From the NCBI GenBank assembly GCA_900073065.1, contig FJOG01000007.1, positions 421,852 to 485,851 on the forward strand: 64,000 bases of DNA, written 5' to 3'. The notes under the pieces were generated by a model. The model was given only the letters and a program-made list of their open reading frames with translations, was not told the origin of the DNA and did not search any database. Position numbers and translations under genes: made by a program. The DNA is from Phialocephala subalpina. Taxonomy: Eukaryota; Ascomycota; Leotiomycetes; Helotiales; Mollisiaceae. Of the stretch, positions 46,441 to 58,589 are shown in pieces; within the stretch, counting starts at the first letter, position 1, and each line of letters opens with the position of its first letter.

Positions 46441-46978
46441 TTAATACCACTTATAAGCATAGCAGAGTTGCGGTGAGAGCCAGAGGCTCCACAGCACCCC
46501 GGTTATTCACGTGACCGTGAATGACAAGTGGCTATTTATATTATGCGACTGCATCCCATTTTAACCTCTCGCCACTGTTCCCCGATGGGAACAGCCGTAC
46601 TCCACATCTTGCAAAGCGGTTCTTAGATTATTCAAATAGACATGACGATCCGTCTCCTACAAGGGGCAGACAACTCACTGTCCTCAGCCGACATGTATAG
46701 ACAGGATGACTCGGTCACAAGACAAAAAGCGGAAACACATAGATAGAGTGACACACTCCCAACATTACACTACTAGCATCAAACAACCAAAAGCAATTCA
46801 AAGTGGTAAACCAGGGAATAAAGCACTCGGAGAAGGCACAAACCTTCGTAGCTGGCCATGCACGTGACTCGAGGAGCAAATTGGGAAGTTTGAGATGTTC
46901 ATGACGTAGATGTACAACTAAAGTACATATGATACAAGATGTGTTACATGCGCTAGCATGTCCGAGTGGAGAGTTGCC

Positions 46979-49091
46979 TTATAGCCGGTCAACCCAGTCA
47001 GCCTGACCTGCTCCTTCGACCGGCTTCGGCCTTTTGACGAAATCTATCTTCGGTAAATCCGGCTTGTCTTTCGCCTTGCTCGTCTCTTCCGGTACGTCGT
47101 TTTCAGGAGAAGTTGACTCCTTCTTTGCCTTTGCAGAAGCATCCTCTTCGGATGACGCTAATTCCTTGCTCATCCGGTTCACATGCGCCTCTGGCGATTG
47201 CTTCTTAAAGAACGCCTCGTCGTCCGCAAGCAGTTTATCAATGCTCGCAACCTCTTCCGCAGTAATGGATTCCTTGACTTGCATAACCTTGAGAACACCG
47301 TTCCTCCACTCCCTGGTCATGCCTGGATACCAGTCTCCAGACACAGCATACTGATCGTCTGGTACAACTTGCACAATCTTGATATTGTGCTTTCCCTTTC
47401 GGAATATTAAAAGATCGTCGTGAACGAGGAATTTCCTAACATCTTCAGGTTTCCACGAACCCAAGATCTTACCCCAGGATATGTAGCCAGAGTTCATTGG
47501 CTCCATTCGTTCGTGTGGTGATGTCCCGATGTAAGCACCTTCCTTGGCGACAAGTTTGTGGCCATCGGTAGTTGATCTTGCAATCCCAGCTGCATGCAGA
47601 ATCTTTCCAATACTCCTTTGAAATATGACATGTCGGGGTAGCTTGGTGTTGACTTGGGGCTTGTTGTTAAGGGTGACAATATCGTCCTTGGCAGCAGCGT
47701 CCTCAAGTCTTACTAACTCTGATAACGATCCTGGATTCTTGAAGAGAAGATGATGCTGTTGTTCTGCCGCTATGGCTTCTTCTCGTCCGTGAACGAGCTC
47801 CACAAGCTCTGCTGCAAGTTTGTGCTGGGCTTTGCGATGTTCTGGAGATTTCATGGACTCTTTCACGAGAGTGGTAATATCCTCTAGGGGCATGAAGGTA
47901 AACATCTTTAAATATTTCTCGACATCCGCATCGGCAGTGCTCAGAAAGTACTTGTACAAATCGAAGGAACTGGTCAGCTCATTGTCCAGCCAGATGGCGT
48001 TTCCGGCGCTCTTTCCGAATTTCTGCCCTGATGCCGTCGTGAGGAGTGGCACCGTGAAGCCAAAGGGTTCTCCAACAGCGCTTGCCTCCTCCCTGACATG
48101 CGGGTCTGGGTGGTGTGTCGAAATGTATTTCACCGCATCGATACCGGCTGTGATGTTGCCGAACTGGTCGGAGCCGCCAATCTGAATCTGGATGCCTTTC
48201 TTATGGAACATGTACCACCAATCCCACGCTTGCATCAGTGGATATGTGAACTCTGCAAAGGACATGCCATCACCTTTGCTCATCTTGTTCTTCACACTGC
48301 ACACATCAGCCCTCACGTCCTATGCAGATATTTCTAGGCCATCACTCACGTATCTCGCGCCAGCATAGAGCCCAATCGCATTCCGGGCCCCAGAAGCTGC
48401 AATACCTGCAGCATAGGCAGACTGTTCCACCACACGTTATTGTTGATCAATTCGCGATGCCACGCCCGCTCCCGTTTGTACCCATATTTGCTGCCGTATG
48501 CCTCCACATTTAACCAAAGCTTTTTCAGTTGAGTGTGCATGTTCGCCATGTTCGCATTTCCAATGGAGCTATGCTGCTTCTCTCGAGTCGTGAGCCGATC
48601 GGTGGGATCTCCGATCTTCGCGGTTGCCCCTCCCAGAAGTGACACAGTATGGTAACCGTTCACATACATCCAAAACAAAGACATAAGTGGTATCATGTGG
48701 CCAACGTGTATCGAAGGGGCCGTCGGGTCAATTCCTACGTAGGCACCGAGTCGTCGGTTGGTCATCATTCGGTCGACATCTGCTCGCTTCCTAATTACCA
48801 TCAATGTATGCTCTATTTGCGATAGTCCGGAGACCGAAGGGCATACCCAGTAACGGTCTGCACGAGCCCTCGTTCCTCGAGAATTGTGAGCATGCTCTTC
48901 TCCTTCCCAGCGCGAATGCTGGATGCCCTCTCCCCCCAAGTCATCTCAGCTTCGGCCACACGGTCCGTATATTCTATCTTCAGCCATCTCCTCGTAGTCT
49001 TGCTAGGGGCATTGGAAGCCTGAAAGGCACACCTGGCACAGACATATGGATCTGGTCGTTTGGAAGCTCGGAGGAGGGATGAGAGTGCCAT
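46979..49091 (-). CDS. cyt-18: Mitochondrial tyrosyl-tRNA synthetase (CYT-18 type)
   Basis: Three exons (48847-49091, 48350-48790, 46979-48296) with introns of 56 and 53 nt give 667 residues, about the length of Neurospora CYT-18. The N-terminus is a mitochondrial targeting region rich in Ser, Arg and Lys. The class I catalytic core has the HIGH-type motif SIHVGHMIPL, tyrosine-pocket segments (YVGIDPTAPS, GGSDQFGNITAGID) and the KMSKS-type loop KFGKSAGN. The C-terminal S4-like RNA-binding domain and a charged tail follow. It charges mitochondrial tRNA-Tyr. In Pezizomycotina this enzyme also helps group I introns splice; that second role is inferred from the family. The symbol is by homology. 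Confidence 0.93.
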
Positions 49092-49521
49092 ACTGGCAGG
49101 GCAAGTGATACTATGATTGCATAAATAATACAGAACGAACGAATTGAAAGACAACAAGAAGACAAACCAAGACCACAACGGGCAGAGAAGAACGGCAGAA
49201 GCCCAATTGTTGACAGTGCTCGGTGCTTTCGTCGCTCGAAAAAAAGATAGACGCGCTTCGCAGGAGCCGGATTAAAGTTGTGCCGAGAAGACCCACTTAA
49301 GCGCGTCGACGCTCCTCATGACGCACAAGGAGCTGCCACGTGAGTGAGCGAGACGCCTCCCTAACGCATCTCCTCTGCATGCTACACCGACGTACCGTCT
49401 TCGGCCTCCTGCGTTGGTCCCCTGACGGAGTGAACTTTTTCTCCCGTATGTTCCTTTCCTAACTTCCTCTCTCACCTTCACACTTCATTCCTGCATTCCT
49501 TCAATTGCAAAGACAGCCAAG
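49092..49521. promoter_or_regulatory. Divergent upstream region of TyrRS and GH36 genes
   Basis: Between the minus-strand start at 49091 and the plus-strand ATG at 49522. No coding frame supported. The GH36 side is pyrimidine-rich, as often in fungal promoters. Confidence 0.4.
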
Positions 49522-52500
49522 ATGACCGAGGAGAAGAAGACATTCATCAGTGCGGCCGACGGCAACGAGGTCTTCCAAGCTCAATATATTCCCAAGCAGA
49601 AAGGCCCTCCGTCTTCGGATGATCCAAGCATGAAAGCCTACATCTCAACTTACCCAGCATTGGGTCAGGTGACGCAGATTGAAAAGAGCACCAGCGTGTT
49701 CACAGCTCTGCTTGAGGTGGATGAGAGTCGAGCTTCGGATCCATGGCAGATATCACTTTGGCACTCTGATGGCGGGGACTGGAGGGAGGTACCAATGGAT
49801 CCCTTGCGAGGTGAGCAGGGCCGCCCTACCGAACTTCAAGCATTCAACTCGACTTTTATTCGATTGTATTTCACGACACCACTGGCCATTCACCTCCCAA
49901 CAAACTTCACACTGAAGTTCCGTAATGGCCCAGACCAATCATGGAAGTGGGTGAAGGATCATCAGGGAACACAAGACGGAGTCGTGTTGTTGAAGACTGT
50001 GACCGGTCAAGAAGCGATATCCAACGATTTAAGAGATTATGTTCAGGGACTGAACCCAGAGTTGAAGTCGAAGAACTATCGAAGTCAATCACCTGGAACT
50101 ACTTTGTGGACTGTCTATGCTTCAGTTGAGGCTGCACAGGGAGAGAAGTCAACATTCAAGGATATCAGATTGGGTGTGCCATGGGGTGTTGGAAAGCTCT
50201 CGAGGTAAGTCACAACCAGATTGCCAGGGCTTAATGTAGTACGTTCCTCGTTCGTCAAGAGAGCCAAAGAATGCACCAATTGCTATTATCTATACTGACA
50301 TTCACAAGATGGTTTGCCTTGGTCCGGATATGGTCTCCATGGCTTGCACCCCGTCAAGGCAAAGATCACTTTGGGCTTGACAAAGAAGCTATCATGTGCT
50401 CCTTCATGAGTACTACAGGTAAGCACTTGGTGCTACTCGCCATCAGTGGTACCGATGATGTTATGACCATGTTCACAAGCGACAACGACGGTAACGTTGT
50501 CATCCATGTATGCCTGTCTAATCCACTTTCCGGATATATGCTCACAAATGCCAGATACGAAACGACAGCGACAAAGATAAGGCCTCCACCATCTTGGTTG
50601 CCCTCGGCGACGACTTTGAGTCTGCCAATGCCGCTGTCATGTACCATGCCAGAGGCCTTGTAAAGGCGGCTGAGACTGCCAATGGTGAGCAGCAGAAGAA
50701 AATCGAAGCTTTGAACCAAGGAGATGAGGAGACCAAGCTATGGGCAGAGAATTGGTACGATGGACTGACTTACTGTGAGTCTTGGACTCGCAAGTCAGTT
50801 ATGCGGGGTACTAATCAGGATAGGTACCTGGAATGCTCTCGGGCAACGACTCACCGAGGAGAAAGTCCTAAAAGCTGTCACGACTTTGGCTGAAAACAAG
50901 ATCAATGTGACGAACTTCATCATTGATGATAATTGGCAATCAATCGATTACCGAGGACATGGTCAGTTTCAACACGGCTGGGTAGAGTTCGAAGCGGAGA
51001 GAGAGGCATTCCCAAAAGGCTTGAAGCACATGGTCAATCTCATTCGAGAAAAGCATCCAAGCATTCAACACATCGCAGTTTGGCACGCTCTGCTAGGATA
51101 CTGGGGGGGTCTCTCCCCAGATGGAAAGATCGCCAAGACCTATAAGACAGTTGAAGTCATTCGAGAAGATGCTGAGCGGAGAAACCTACCCCTTGGTGGC
51201 AAGATGACAGTTGTGGCCAAAGAGGATGTTGGCCGATTCTATGATGACTTCTATCGCTTCCTGTCTTCTTGCGGAGTTGATGCAGTCAAGACAGAGCGAG
51301 TACCCTCCCTTTCCAGTCGAGTGTCCATACTAACATCTGTTCAGCGCCCAATTCATGACCGACACCTTCGTCTCTGCGAAAGCTCGACGAGACCTAATTC
51401 CCACCTACCTCGATGCGTGGACCGTTTCCACACTCCGGCATTTCAGCATCAAAGCCATCTCTTGCATGTCCCAAACACCACAGATTCTCTTCCACTCCCA
51501 AAATCGCTTCCTGTCTTCTTGCGGAGTTGATGCAGTCAAGACAGAGCGAGTACCCTCCCTTTCCAGTCGAGTGTCCATACTAACATCTGTTCAGCGCCCA
51601 ATTCATGACCGACACCTTCGTCTCTGCGAAAGCTCGACGAGACCTAATTCCCACCTACCTCGATGCGTGGACCGTTTCCACACTCCGGCATTTCAGCATC
51701 AAAGCCATCTCTTGCATGTCCCAAACACCACAGATTCTCTTCCACTCCCAAACATCAATCAAATGACCGGTCCTACACCACGTGGTAAAACGGTGATTTT
51801 CAGACCTGATGTTGTCGGCAAGAGCTTGGATCAATACAACGGATACGATGATGATCATCTACTTCTCGTCGGCACATATCACGGTTCAGCAGTCACAGGA
51901 ACCGGTATCGTTGGCATCTTCAACGTCTCTCAGCGACCCCTCACAGAACTCATTCCACTCTCGAAGTTCCCAGGCGTGGTTGAAGCACAGTACTACGTTG
52001 TTCGCGCTCACTCCAGTGGTCTTGTGTCGAAGCCTATGCAAGTTGTTGATCGCAATGCGCTGATCCCTATTTCGTTGGGTGTTCGCGGATATGATATCCT
52101 TTCCGCGTATCCACTGCGGGGATTCGTGGACAAGAAACCGGAGACGACTTGGATTGCGAACCTTGGGTTGTTGGGAAAGATGGCCGGCGCTGCTGCTGTC
52201 ACAAGCAATAAGTTGACCAAACTGGAGAATGGAAGGATTCTGATTGATACGAATGTGAAGGCTTTGGGAACTCTTGGTAAGATCTATTCCCTTCTCTGAG
52301 GCTAAATGCTAATTCGATCAGGACTTTACGTCTCTACCCTCCCATCCATGTCTTTTAAAGATGACATGATGATCACCATCCAAGGAAAAGTCATCCCACT
52401 CTCAACTGTGCAAATTAGCAAAGTTGACCCCCATGTTCTCGAGATCGACGTCACGGCTGCTTGGAAGGAGCTAGATCTTGACGCTGGATGGAGCAACGAG

Positions 52501-52533
52501 GTCGAGGTCAAGATCTTCATTAATTCTTCCTGA
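49522..52533 (+). CDS. Raffinose-synthase/Sip1-type GH36 protein, rearranged
   Basis: Exons 49522-50204, 50309-50507, 50555-50774, 50824-51295 and 51345 onward, with a last intron at 52277-52321. Motifs: WLAPRQGKDHFGLDKEA, GKHLVLLAISG, NFIIDDNWQSIDYRG, IAVWHALLGYWGG, then the nucleophile region GVDAVKTDAQFMTDTF, and QMTGPTPRGKTVIFRPDVVG. The family moves or removes alpha-galactosyl groups. After the nucleophile exon a perfect 250-bp tandem copy (51253-51502, 51503-51752) follows, and the segment expected next, with the PDWDMF acid/base motif, is absent. If both copies of the intron are spliced, a TGA follows the second copy. If the second copy is left unspliced, the frame runs on to the C-terminal domain. 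The intron in the repeat is of GC-AG type. Confidence 0.85.
51253..51752 (+). repeat. Perfect tandem duplication, two 250-bp units
   Basis: Units 51253-51502 and 51503-51752 are identical base for base on reading. Each contains the end of one GH36 exon (CGGAGTTGATGCAGTCAAG), the 49-nt intron (51296-51344; 51546-51594) and the following exon. Spliced, a unit adds 67 codons in frame. Confidence 0.97.
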
Positions 52534-52659
52534 CCCATCTTTTACAACTCCTAAATCCATGCTTTGAGCATTCTCACCTAGAATAAATTGCCCAGCCTCT
52601 CGATGTAGATAGACTCAATCAAAAGCCTGACTTTCACTCTCTCCCCAATTCCGTTCATT

Positions 52660-53787
52660 TCATTTCTTCCCCTCAAACCCCAAAAACCCAACCAAATCCC
52701 TCATCTCTTCCTCACAATACCAATGCGCAACGCCCTCGTACCTTCTCGCCTTCACATTCAACCCCATATCTATCAACGTATCCTGCATCTGTAAAGCCCA
52801 TTCATGCTTTACTTTTTGATCTTCTGCTCCGTGACCTAGGAGAATGGGTATTTGAGGACCGATGTCGAGAGTTTGAGGTGGTAAAGAGAGGAGGGTGCGG
52901 ATGTACTGCACCGCTTGCCTCCGTCTTCGACTCACTTCATCTTCCGCTCCCGCATTTTCCTTCATAAGATGCCTTCGGAGAATCCAAGGCAGTAGCCATG
53001 ATATCCTCCCAATCCAGCGCAAGAAGACGGTCCACAGCCTTCTCAAGTAACTTCTCAGTCCTTTCCTCCTCACCCTCTCCAGTTTTTTGGCGATCTGACT
53101 TTCCACATCTGAACCCTCTCGATAATGGATAGCTTCATCAACCTGCCGTCGAAAAGGCAACCACCCACTAAACCCCACAAATCCACCTAGCCCCAGACTT
53201 TCAAACTCCCCACTTAGCAACCCCACAACACCCATCGCACACCCCTGACTAAATCCTCCCAGTACCACTTTTCCTCTCCCTCCCCTTCCTCCCCTCCCAT
53301 CATCTTTCTCTAAAATCTTCACCTCAACTTTCACCAACTCTCTCAAATAACACAAACTCTCTTTCATCCCCCTGACTTGGTCTTCTTCACCCACAGTCCG
53401 GTCTGAAAAATCATGAACATCAAACCAAGCATTCGTCTTCCTCCCTCCGAAGACAGTCGTTTTCTTTAAACTCCCTGTTGGAAACACAATCCTCACTCCT
53501 TCTAGAATGCCTCCTTTAGATAGTACTCTCCTTAGAGTCGTCCTCAGAAGGCCTTCCATTTCCGGGACCCAGAGATTATTTCTCTTGAGTGGCGACGAGG
53601 AAGATGACGCGAGGGAGTTGGGTGATGAAGAGGAGGTCGATAGAGGGAGAAGGAAAGGAAAGTCGAGAAATGTTTCCGCGAATTCGGGACCAGAGGTTGA
53701 GGTTCCGTGGAGGAGGATGAGGGTTTGTTTGTGAGTCCCTGAGGCGGGGAGGATATATGGCGGTGGGTGTTCTATTCTCTCCTCCAT
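52660..53787 (-). CDS. Acyl-protein thioesterase-like alpha/beta hydrolase
   Basis: A single exon of 375 residues from ATG 53787 (MEERIEHPPPYILPASG); the frame is open up to 54078, but relatives begin just before the first core strand TLILLHGTSTSG. Motifs: oxyanion region LLHGTSTSGPEF, nucleophile GGFSQGCAMG, the acid in LLGHGAEDQKV, and the catalytic His in GVAHWYCEEEM. Compared with normal acyl-protein thioesterases (about 230 residues) there is a long basic insert between the strand after the nucleophile and the acid (RKGLRSYLRRLWTVFLRWIG). Substrates would be lipid-modified proteins or lysophospholipids, which is inference. Confidence 0.85.
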   Translation of the reverse strand: MEERIEHPPPYILPASGTHKQTLILLHGTSTSGPEFAETFLDFPFLLPLSTSSSSPNSLASSSSSPLKRNNLWVPEMEGLLRTTLRRVLSKGGILEGVRIVFPTGSLKKTTVFGGRKTNAWFDVHDFSDRTVGEEDQVRGMKESLCYLRELVKVEVKILEKDDGRGGRGGRGKVVLGGFSQGCAMGVVGLLSGEFESLGLGGFVGFSGWLPFRRQVDEAIHYREGSDVESQIAKKLERVRRKGLRSYLRRLWTVFLRWIGRISWLLPWILRRHLMKENAGAEDEVSRRRRQAVQYIRTLLSLPPQTLDIGPQIPILLGHGAEDQKVKHEWALQMQDTLIDMGLNVKARRYEGVAHWYCEEEMRDLVGFLGFEGKK

Positions 53788-54291
53788 TGTTGATATCTTG
53801 ATGTCTAGCTTGGTATAAGAGTATGGGGGTAGAGAGATTGAGAGGTGTTGGTCTCGAAGGTGCTTAAGCAAGCGCCGGGTAGTTCGCAGTATTGCGGTGT
53901 GAGACTGCAGGGCCGAGATCGGCTGCGGGGTAGTGAGCGTGAGGATGAAGATATATAACTCGCTGAAGTTGTGTGATTGTTCAAACGAAAAAGGAAAGCA
54001 CGAATTAGATGAACCAAACTTGGTTGTGAATGGAACCCGGAAGATCGAAAGACTCACGGGGAAGGAGCAGCTGACCATGAAATAATATCACGTGCCATAG
54101 CCAATCACAAGAAGGCAGTGAGTTTGTCCGAATTTTCTCTCTTTTGCGTCTATGACCTCGATATACATCTATAGCACGCTCAGCTCAGCCGCCAATTACC
54201 AGATAAATCCTCAAAGCAACCCAAATAGTCACAAACGCCCCGCCAAGACGCTCTAGAAATAAGCCCACAACAGCCAGTACCACACCATATC
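53788..54291. other. Intergenic between hydrolase and MSH6 genes
   Basis: No separate gene. The hydrolase frame stays open to 54078 without other support. Confidence 0.4.
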
Positions 54292-57200
54292 TTACAAATT
54301 CGCAATAGCCTTCATCAGCACATTCAATCCCCTCTCTTCGACTCCATCCTCACTCAGAGCTTCCTTCAGGACCCAGCTCACATCACTTTGTACACCAAGA
54401 GGAATATAACATCCACTTCTCGCTTTGTCCAAACTCTCCTTCAATCTGCTTGTGTGTTCCCATTCTCTGGCGGCGACTTCTGCACGATCGATAACTTTGT
54501 TGGGAATACCACACATGGCTGCACAGTGCATACCGAAACTGCCTTCAGCTACACCGTCCTCAAGCTTGTATAGGAAAGTGACTTGACGATTCTCGTCATC
54601 AACATGAATTTGCATGCGCTTTGGTGCGACCTCTGGGTGGCCTGCAAACTCGGTTGCGATCGAATGGTAGTGAGTTGCGAAGAAACCAATGCAACCAATG
54701 TGTGTAGCTACATGGTGAAGAACAGACTGAGCAACTGCCACTCCGTCGTAGGAACTGGTACCACGTCCGAGCTCATCCAAAATGACAAGTGAGCGTGAAG
54801 TAGCTTCCGAGAGGATCTTCTTGGTCTCGGAAAGCTCGACGAAGAAGGTACTCTGGGCGGCAAAGATGTTATCATTGGCTCCAAGACGAGACATGATTCG
54901 ATCGCATGGTGTCAAAGTCGCAGATACGCAAGGCACGTAGCAGCCGATCTGGGCCATGATGACGGCAACGCAGGTCTAAAGTATGTTAGCGATGCATCAC
55001 TTAAAGTTTAGGGACAACACTTACCATTCGGAGCATTGTTGACTTTCCAGCTGCGTTCGCACCTGTCAACAGATTGATATTCGCTGTATCACCACCAAGC
55101 TTGACGTCGTTAGGGATGAAATCACTGACATTGGGGAGCATGCAAGGATGGCGAAGCTCCTCAAATTCGAGAATGCTTCTCTCAGACTCCACAAAGGTTG
55201 GTCGACAGCTTGGTTCTCCGAGTGCGGCAGAAGCAGCAGCCAGACTAATGAGGCAGTCCAACTGTGAGACAACCTTGACAGCTTGTAGCCAAGTCATGTA
55301 GTCCTCGTCAAAGCGAGCGTAAAGTCTGCCAGCCACCTGCTTAACGATCTGGCCATGGGTCTCTTGAGCCTCCTGGAGCTGCCGAATCATAGCCTTGAGT
55401 TCTGGGAAGTAATATCGTTTAACCTTTCCAGCAGAAGACATGACCTGCCAGCCGGTAGGTGGTTTGATTGAAGTTGGTACCTCAATCTGATACACTTCCT
55501 TGCCAATGTCCTTGAACACGATTTTTGGATTGTGACCCATCTCGCTTCGCTTCTTCTTCAATAACTTCTGAAGATTTTGTTCAAGTTCTTCAATCCTGTC
55601 TTGACTATCATCAAAACTTTCCTCAACACCACGTTCAGGGATCAAAATCTTGTTTTCTTTGGCCTTCTGGTGGTCGAAAGCGGTCTTCCAGAATTTCAAT
55701 GGCTTCTTGAGATCTGGCATAGCGGCTATGAGACGATCGATAATGCCATCCCCGCCCTTGAACGCCGAGAGCAAGTCCATGGTGTACTCAATCTGCCCGA
55801 AGCCATCGATTACTTTGACAAAGTCTTCTGCTCGGCAGGAACCGGCGTGAATGCGAGAGATAAGTCTCTCCAGATCTGGCATACGAGTCATAGAAGCGGT
55901 AAACTGGTCGCTCAGACTGCGATCTTTGTTGAGCATGTCTACTGCATCTAATCGTTCGTTGATTCGGTGAGCATCTGCCAAAGGATGACAAACCCATTGT
56001 CGAAACATGCGCTTCCCAAAAGGAGTCACGCAGCGGTTCAGAAGAGTGAACAATGTTCCGTCGGTGCTTCCATCGAATGTGTTGGCGAACACCTCCAGGT
56101 TGATCAGGGTTTGGCCATCTAGCACCAACGTAGTCCCTTTTTGGATTGGACTATACGAAGTGAAGTTGCCTTGACTTAAGAGATCCCGTTCTATCTTGAG
56201 AGTTCTCAAATATTGAACGAGAGCACCCAAGGCAGACATGACCAGATCTTTGTCCCTGGCCTCTTCCAACTTCTCTGGCCAGACTTCATTTCCGTCTGCT
56301 TCCTTGGAAACAAAGTATCCGCTGCAGTCGAGCTCTCGTCGTGCGATTTCTGCGGGCCAAAACTCCTTTCCTGGTTTGAAATAGTTCCAGACTGTGGTGG
56401 GACTCGTGTTGTTCTTAAGGATTCGTATGGCCTTCGTGGAGATGCATCCCTTCTCCAGAAGAAGTTCTTGCGGGCGCGTCTGGGCAACAAATGTTTCGAA
56501 CTTCGTCAGGTCAACATCATCAACAAAGTCCGAAAGGAAGAATTGTCCAGTCGCAGTATCAACAAATACAATCCCAAAAGATGGCAAATCATCCACGATA
56601 AACTCCTTGATGGCGACGCAGTATGTAGCCATATCGTCCTGAAGCATGCTGCCATCGACCAAAGTGCCTCTCGTAAGCACACAAGCCAGCTCTCGACGAA
56701 TGATCTTGTCTTTCTTGCCCTTCTGAGTCTTCTCCTCAATCTCTCGCATCTCCTTCCCAAGGGCAGACTCGACTTGGTCGACCCTAGCAATCTTGTAGCC
56801 CTTTGCAACAAATTGGTTGGCCCAGTGATCTAGTGACATCTCGGGAACTCCAACCATTCGCATATTGACTCGGTCGGTGAGCTTGAGGTCGAACAGCTGA
56901 TGACCAATAGTGGCATCAATTTCGTAGAGCTCATAGAACTTGCCCTTCTTGAAGAAAACGACAGTGTCCCAGAACTTTTGCTTAATCTCCCAGTACTGCT
57001 TTTCGAAGGGAGAGAACTTGTCGAATGCCAATGGAGGAATATACAAGGTTCTTGGATCGTAGTCGGGATGCCCGATAGGATTACGATCGATATCTTGTAA
57101 ATTGACCAACCACGGATGTCGCTTCTCAGGTTCGCTCTTGGAGGCTTTCTCCTTGACCACCTTCTTCCCTGCTTCGGGCTTCTTTGAGATATTGGCAGAC

Positions 57201-58070
57201 CTAGCTTGAAGAGGCTCGATATTGTCGGGGTCGTACTTCCATTGCTGAGCCGTCGAGGGGCCTGGAATACCCATATCCATATCTTCATCCTCATCATCCT
57301 TCTCGAAGGGTGTGGGAGGGGCAATTTCTGGACGTTTCCGCGAAGTTGCCGTAGATGTAGGACGTTTTCTCTTCTTCGATGGCTTCACTGGCGCATCAGA
57401 ATCGTCGTCGACCACGAAATCATCCATCTCCTCTGTAACTTGCTTGTTAGTAAGTGATCTCTCAAGATTCATTGAGTAATAGCATACCATCATCGTCATC
57501 TGCAGCACCATCCAGGCCACCAACAAAGATATCCTCATCATCATCATCCTCTACAACCTTCTTCTGGGTCCTCCGCTTCTTCGGTTTAATGCCAGCAGGA
57601 TCGAACGCGTCTTCATCGGATTCATCGTCAGATTCGGCATAGCTGACAATCTTCTTGGCTTTTCGAGAGGGCGAGCTTCCGAAGGAGGCATCGTTGACAC
57701 TCTTCTGCTGAACAATCTTAGCAGGTGTCAATGGAGAGAGCAATCCAGAATCTTCTACCTCATCAGGCAGACCATTCTCCTGCGAACTCGAAGGTCCCAT
57801 CGCGTCACTGCTTGGAACAGGCGTGGTCATGGTCTTGACTGTATTCTTCCTAAAGGCAGGCTTCTTGACAGAAGGTTGAGGCATGGCATTGACGGCTTTC
57901 GACGTATCATTGGCCTGCAGAACGCCATTCGATGATCCATTCGAAGGAGTGGGGGTGCTGGAAGCTGCCTTCTTTGAAAAGAAGCTGAGAATGGAGCCGT
58001 TCTGGGAGGATGGTGTCGCTCGAGGTGTTGCTCGTGGTGCCGGGGTGGCACTCTTCTCTTTCTTCACCAT
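54292..58070 (-). CDS. MSH6: DNA mismatch repair protein Msh6
   Basis: Three exons (57488-58070, 55025-57432, 54292-54975) with introns of 55 nt (branch TTACTAAC) and 49 nt give 1224 residues. The N-terminus has a PCNA-binding box (SILSFFSKK) and a long acidic, disordered arm. Domain I has the mismatch-contacting FYE motif (FFKKGKFYELYEIDA). Connector, lever (RCVTPFGKRMFRQWVCHPL) and clamp domains follow. The ATPase has Walker A TGANAAGKSTMLRM, Walker B VILDELGRGTSSYDG and the signature segment ANDNIFAAQSTFFVEL. With Msh2 it forms MutS-alpha, which finds base mismatches and small loops. The stop at 54292 follows a helix-turn-helix tail. All catalytic motifs are intact. Confidence 0.97.
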
Positions 58071-58589
58071 GATGGCTGAGCTCGTTACACCTTTTTGGCT
58101 ACAATGTGATTCTAGATGAAATGCAAAAGGAGTGAATTCAAGAACTTGAAAAGGGGACGAAATTGAACAAGAACTGCTTGGAGAAGTTTGGGTTGCGAGG
58201 ACGCGACGCGGGAGCGCGACTCTTCGTGTTAATTAGCGCCTTCCCACTTTAGGAATAGCTTCATCTCGACCCCTACCCAAACCCTGCTCCCTCGCGCGTC
58301 GCGTATTCAGCTTCACTTTAATCTTTATGAGTACTATGAGACATTTTCAAAATCTCTATCGCCCTGTTAAACTCATTTCTCGCTATCATTCTATATCACG
58401 TTAGACAATGTCCGACGCTGCGAAGTTGGTGTTTCTGCGCATTTGTCTTCAAAATGGTCGCTCACTCGGACCAAGAAGCATTCAAGGTTTCGGGAAGGAG
58501 AACGCGGTCTCTTTCAATCATTGCACTGCTTAATCTACCCAAGCCTATGATCCAAGTCTCAACCAACCTTCAAAATCTGTTCTCACATC
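58071..58589. other. Intergenic upstream of MSH6
   Basis: Promoter side of MSH6. A plus-strand frame (58454-58813) is the shadow of the next gene. Nothing else seen. Confidence 0.45.

Larger units (their letters stand above)
45713..46978. other. Intergenic with two strong palindromes
   Basis: Lies between the transporter start and the TyrRS stop. Several short frames, none recognisable. Contains the palindromes listed separately. Confidence 0.45.
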
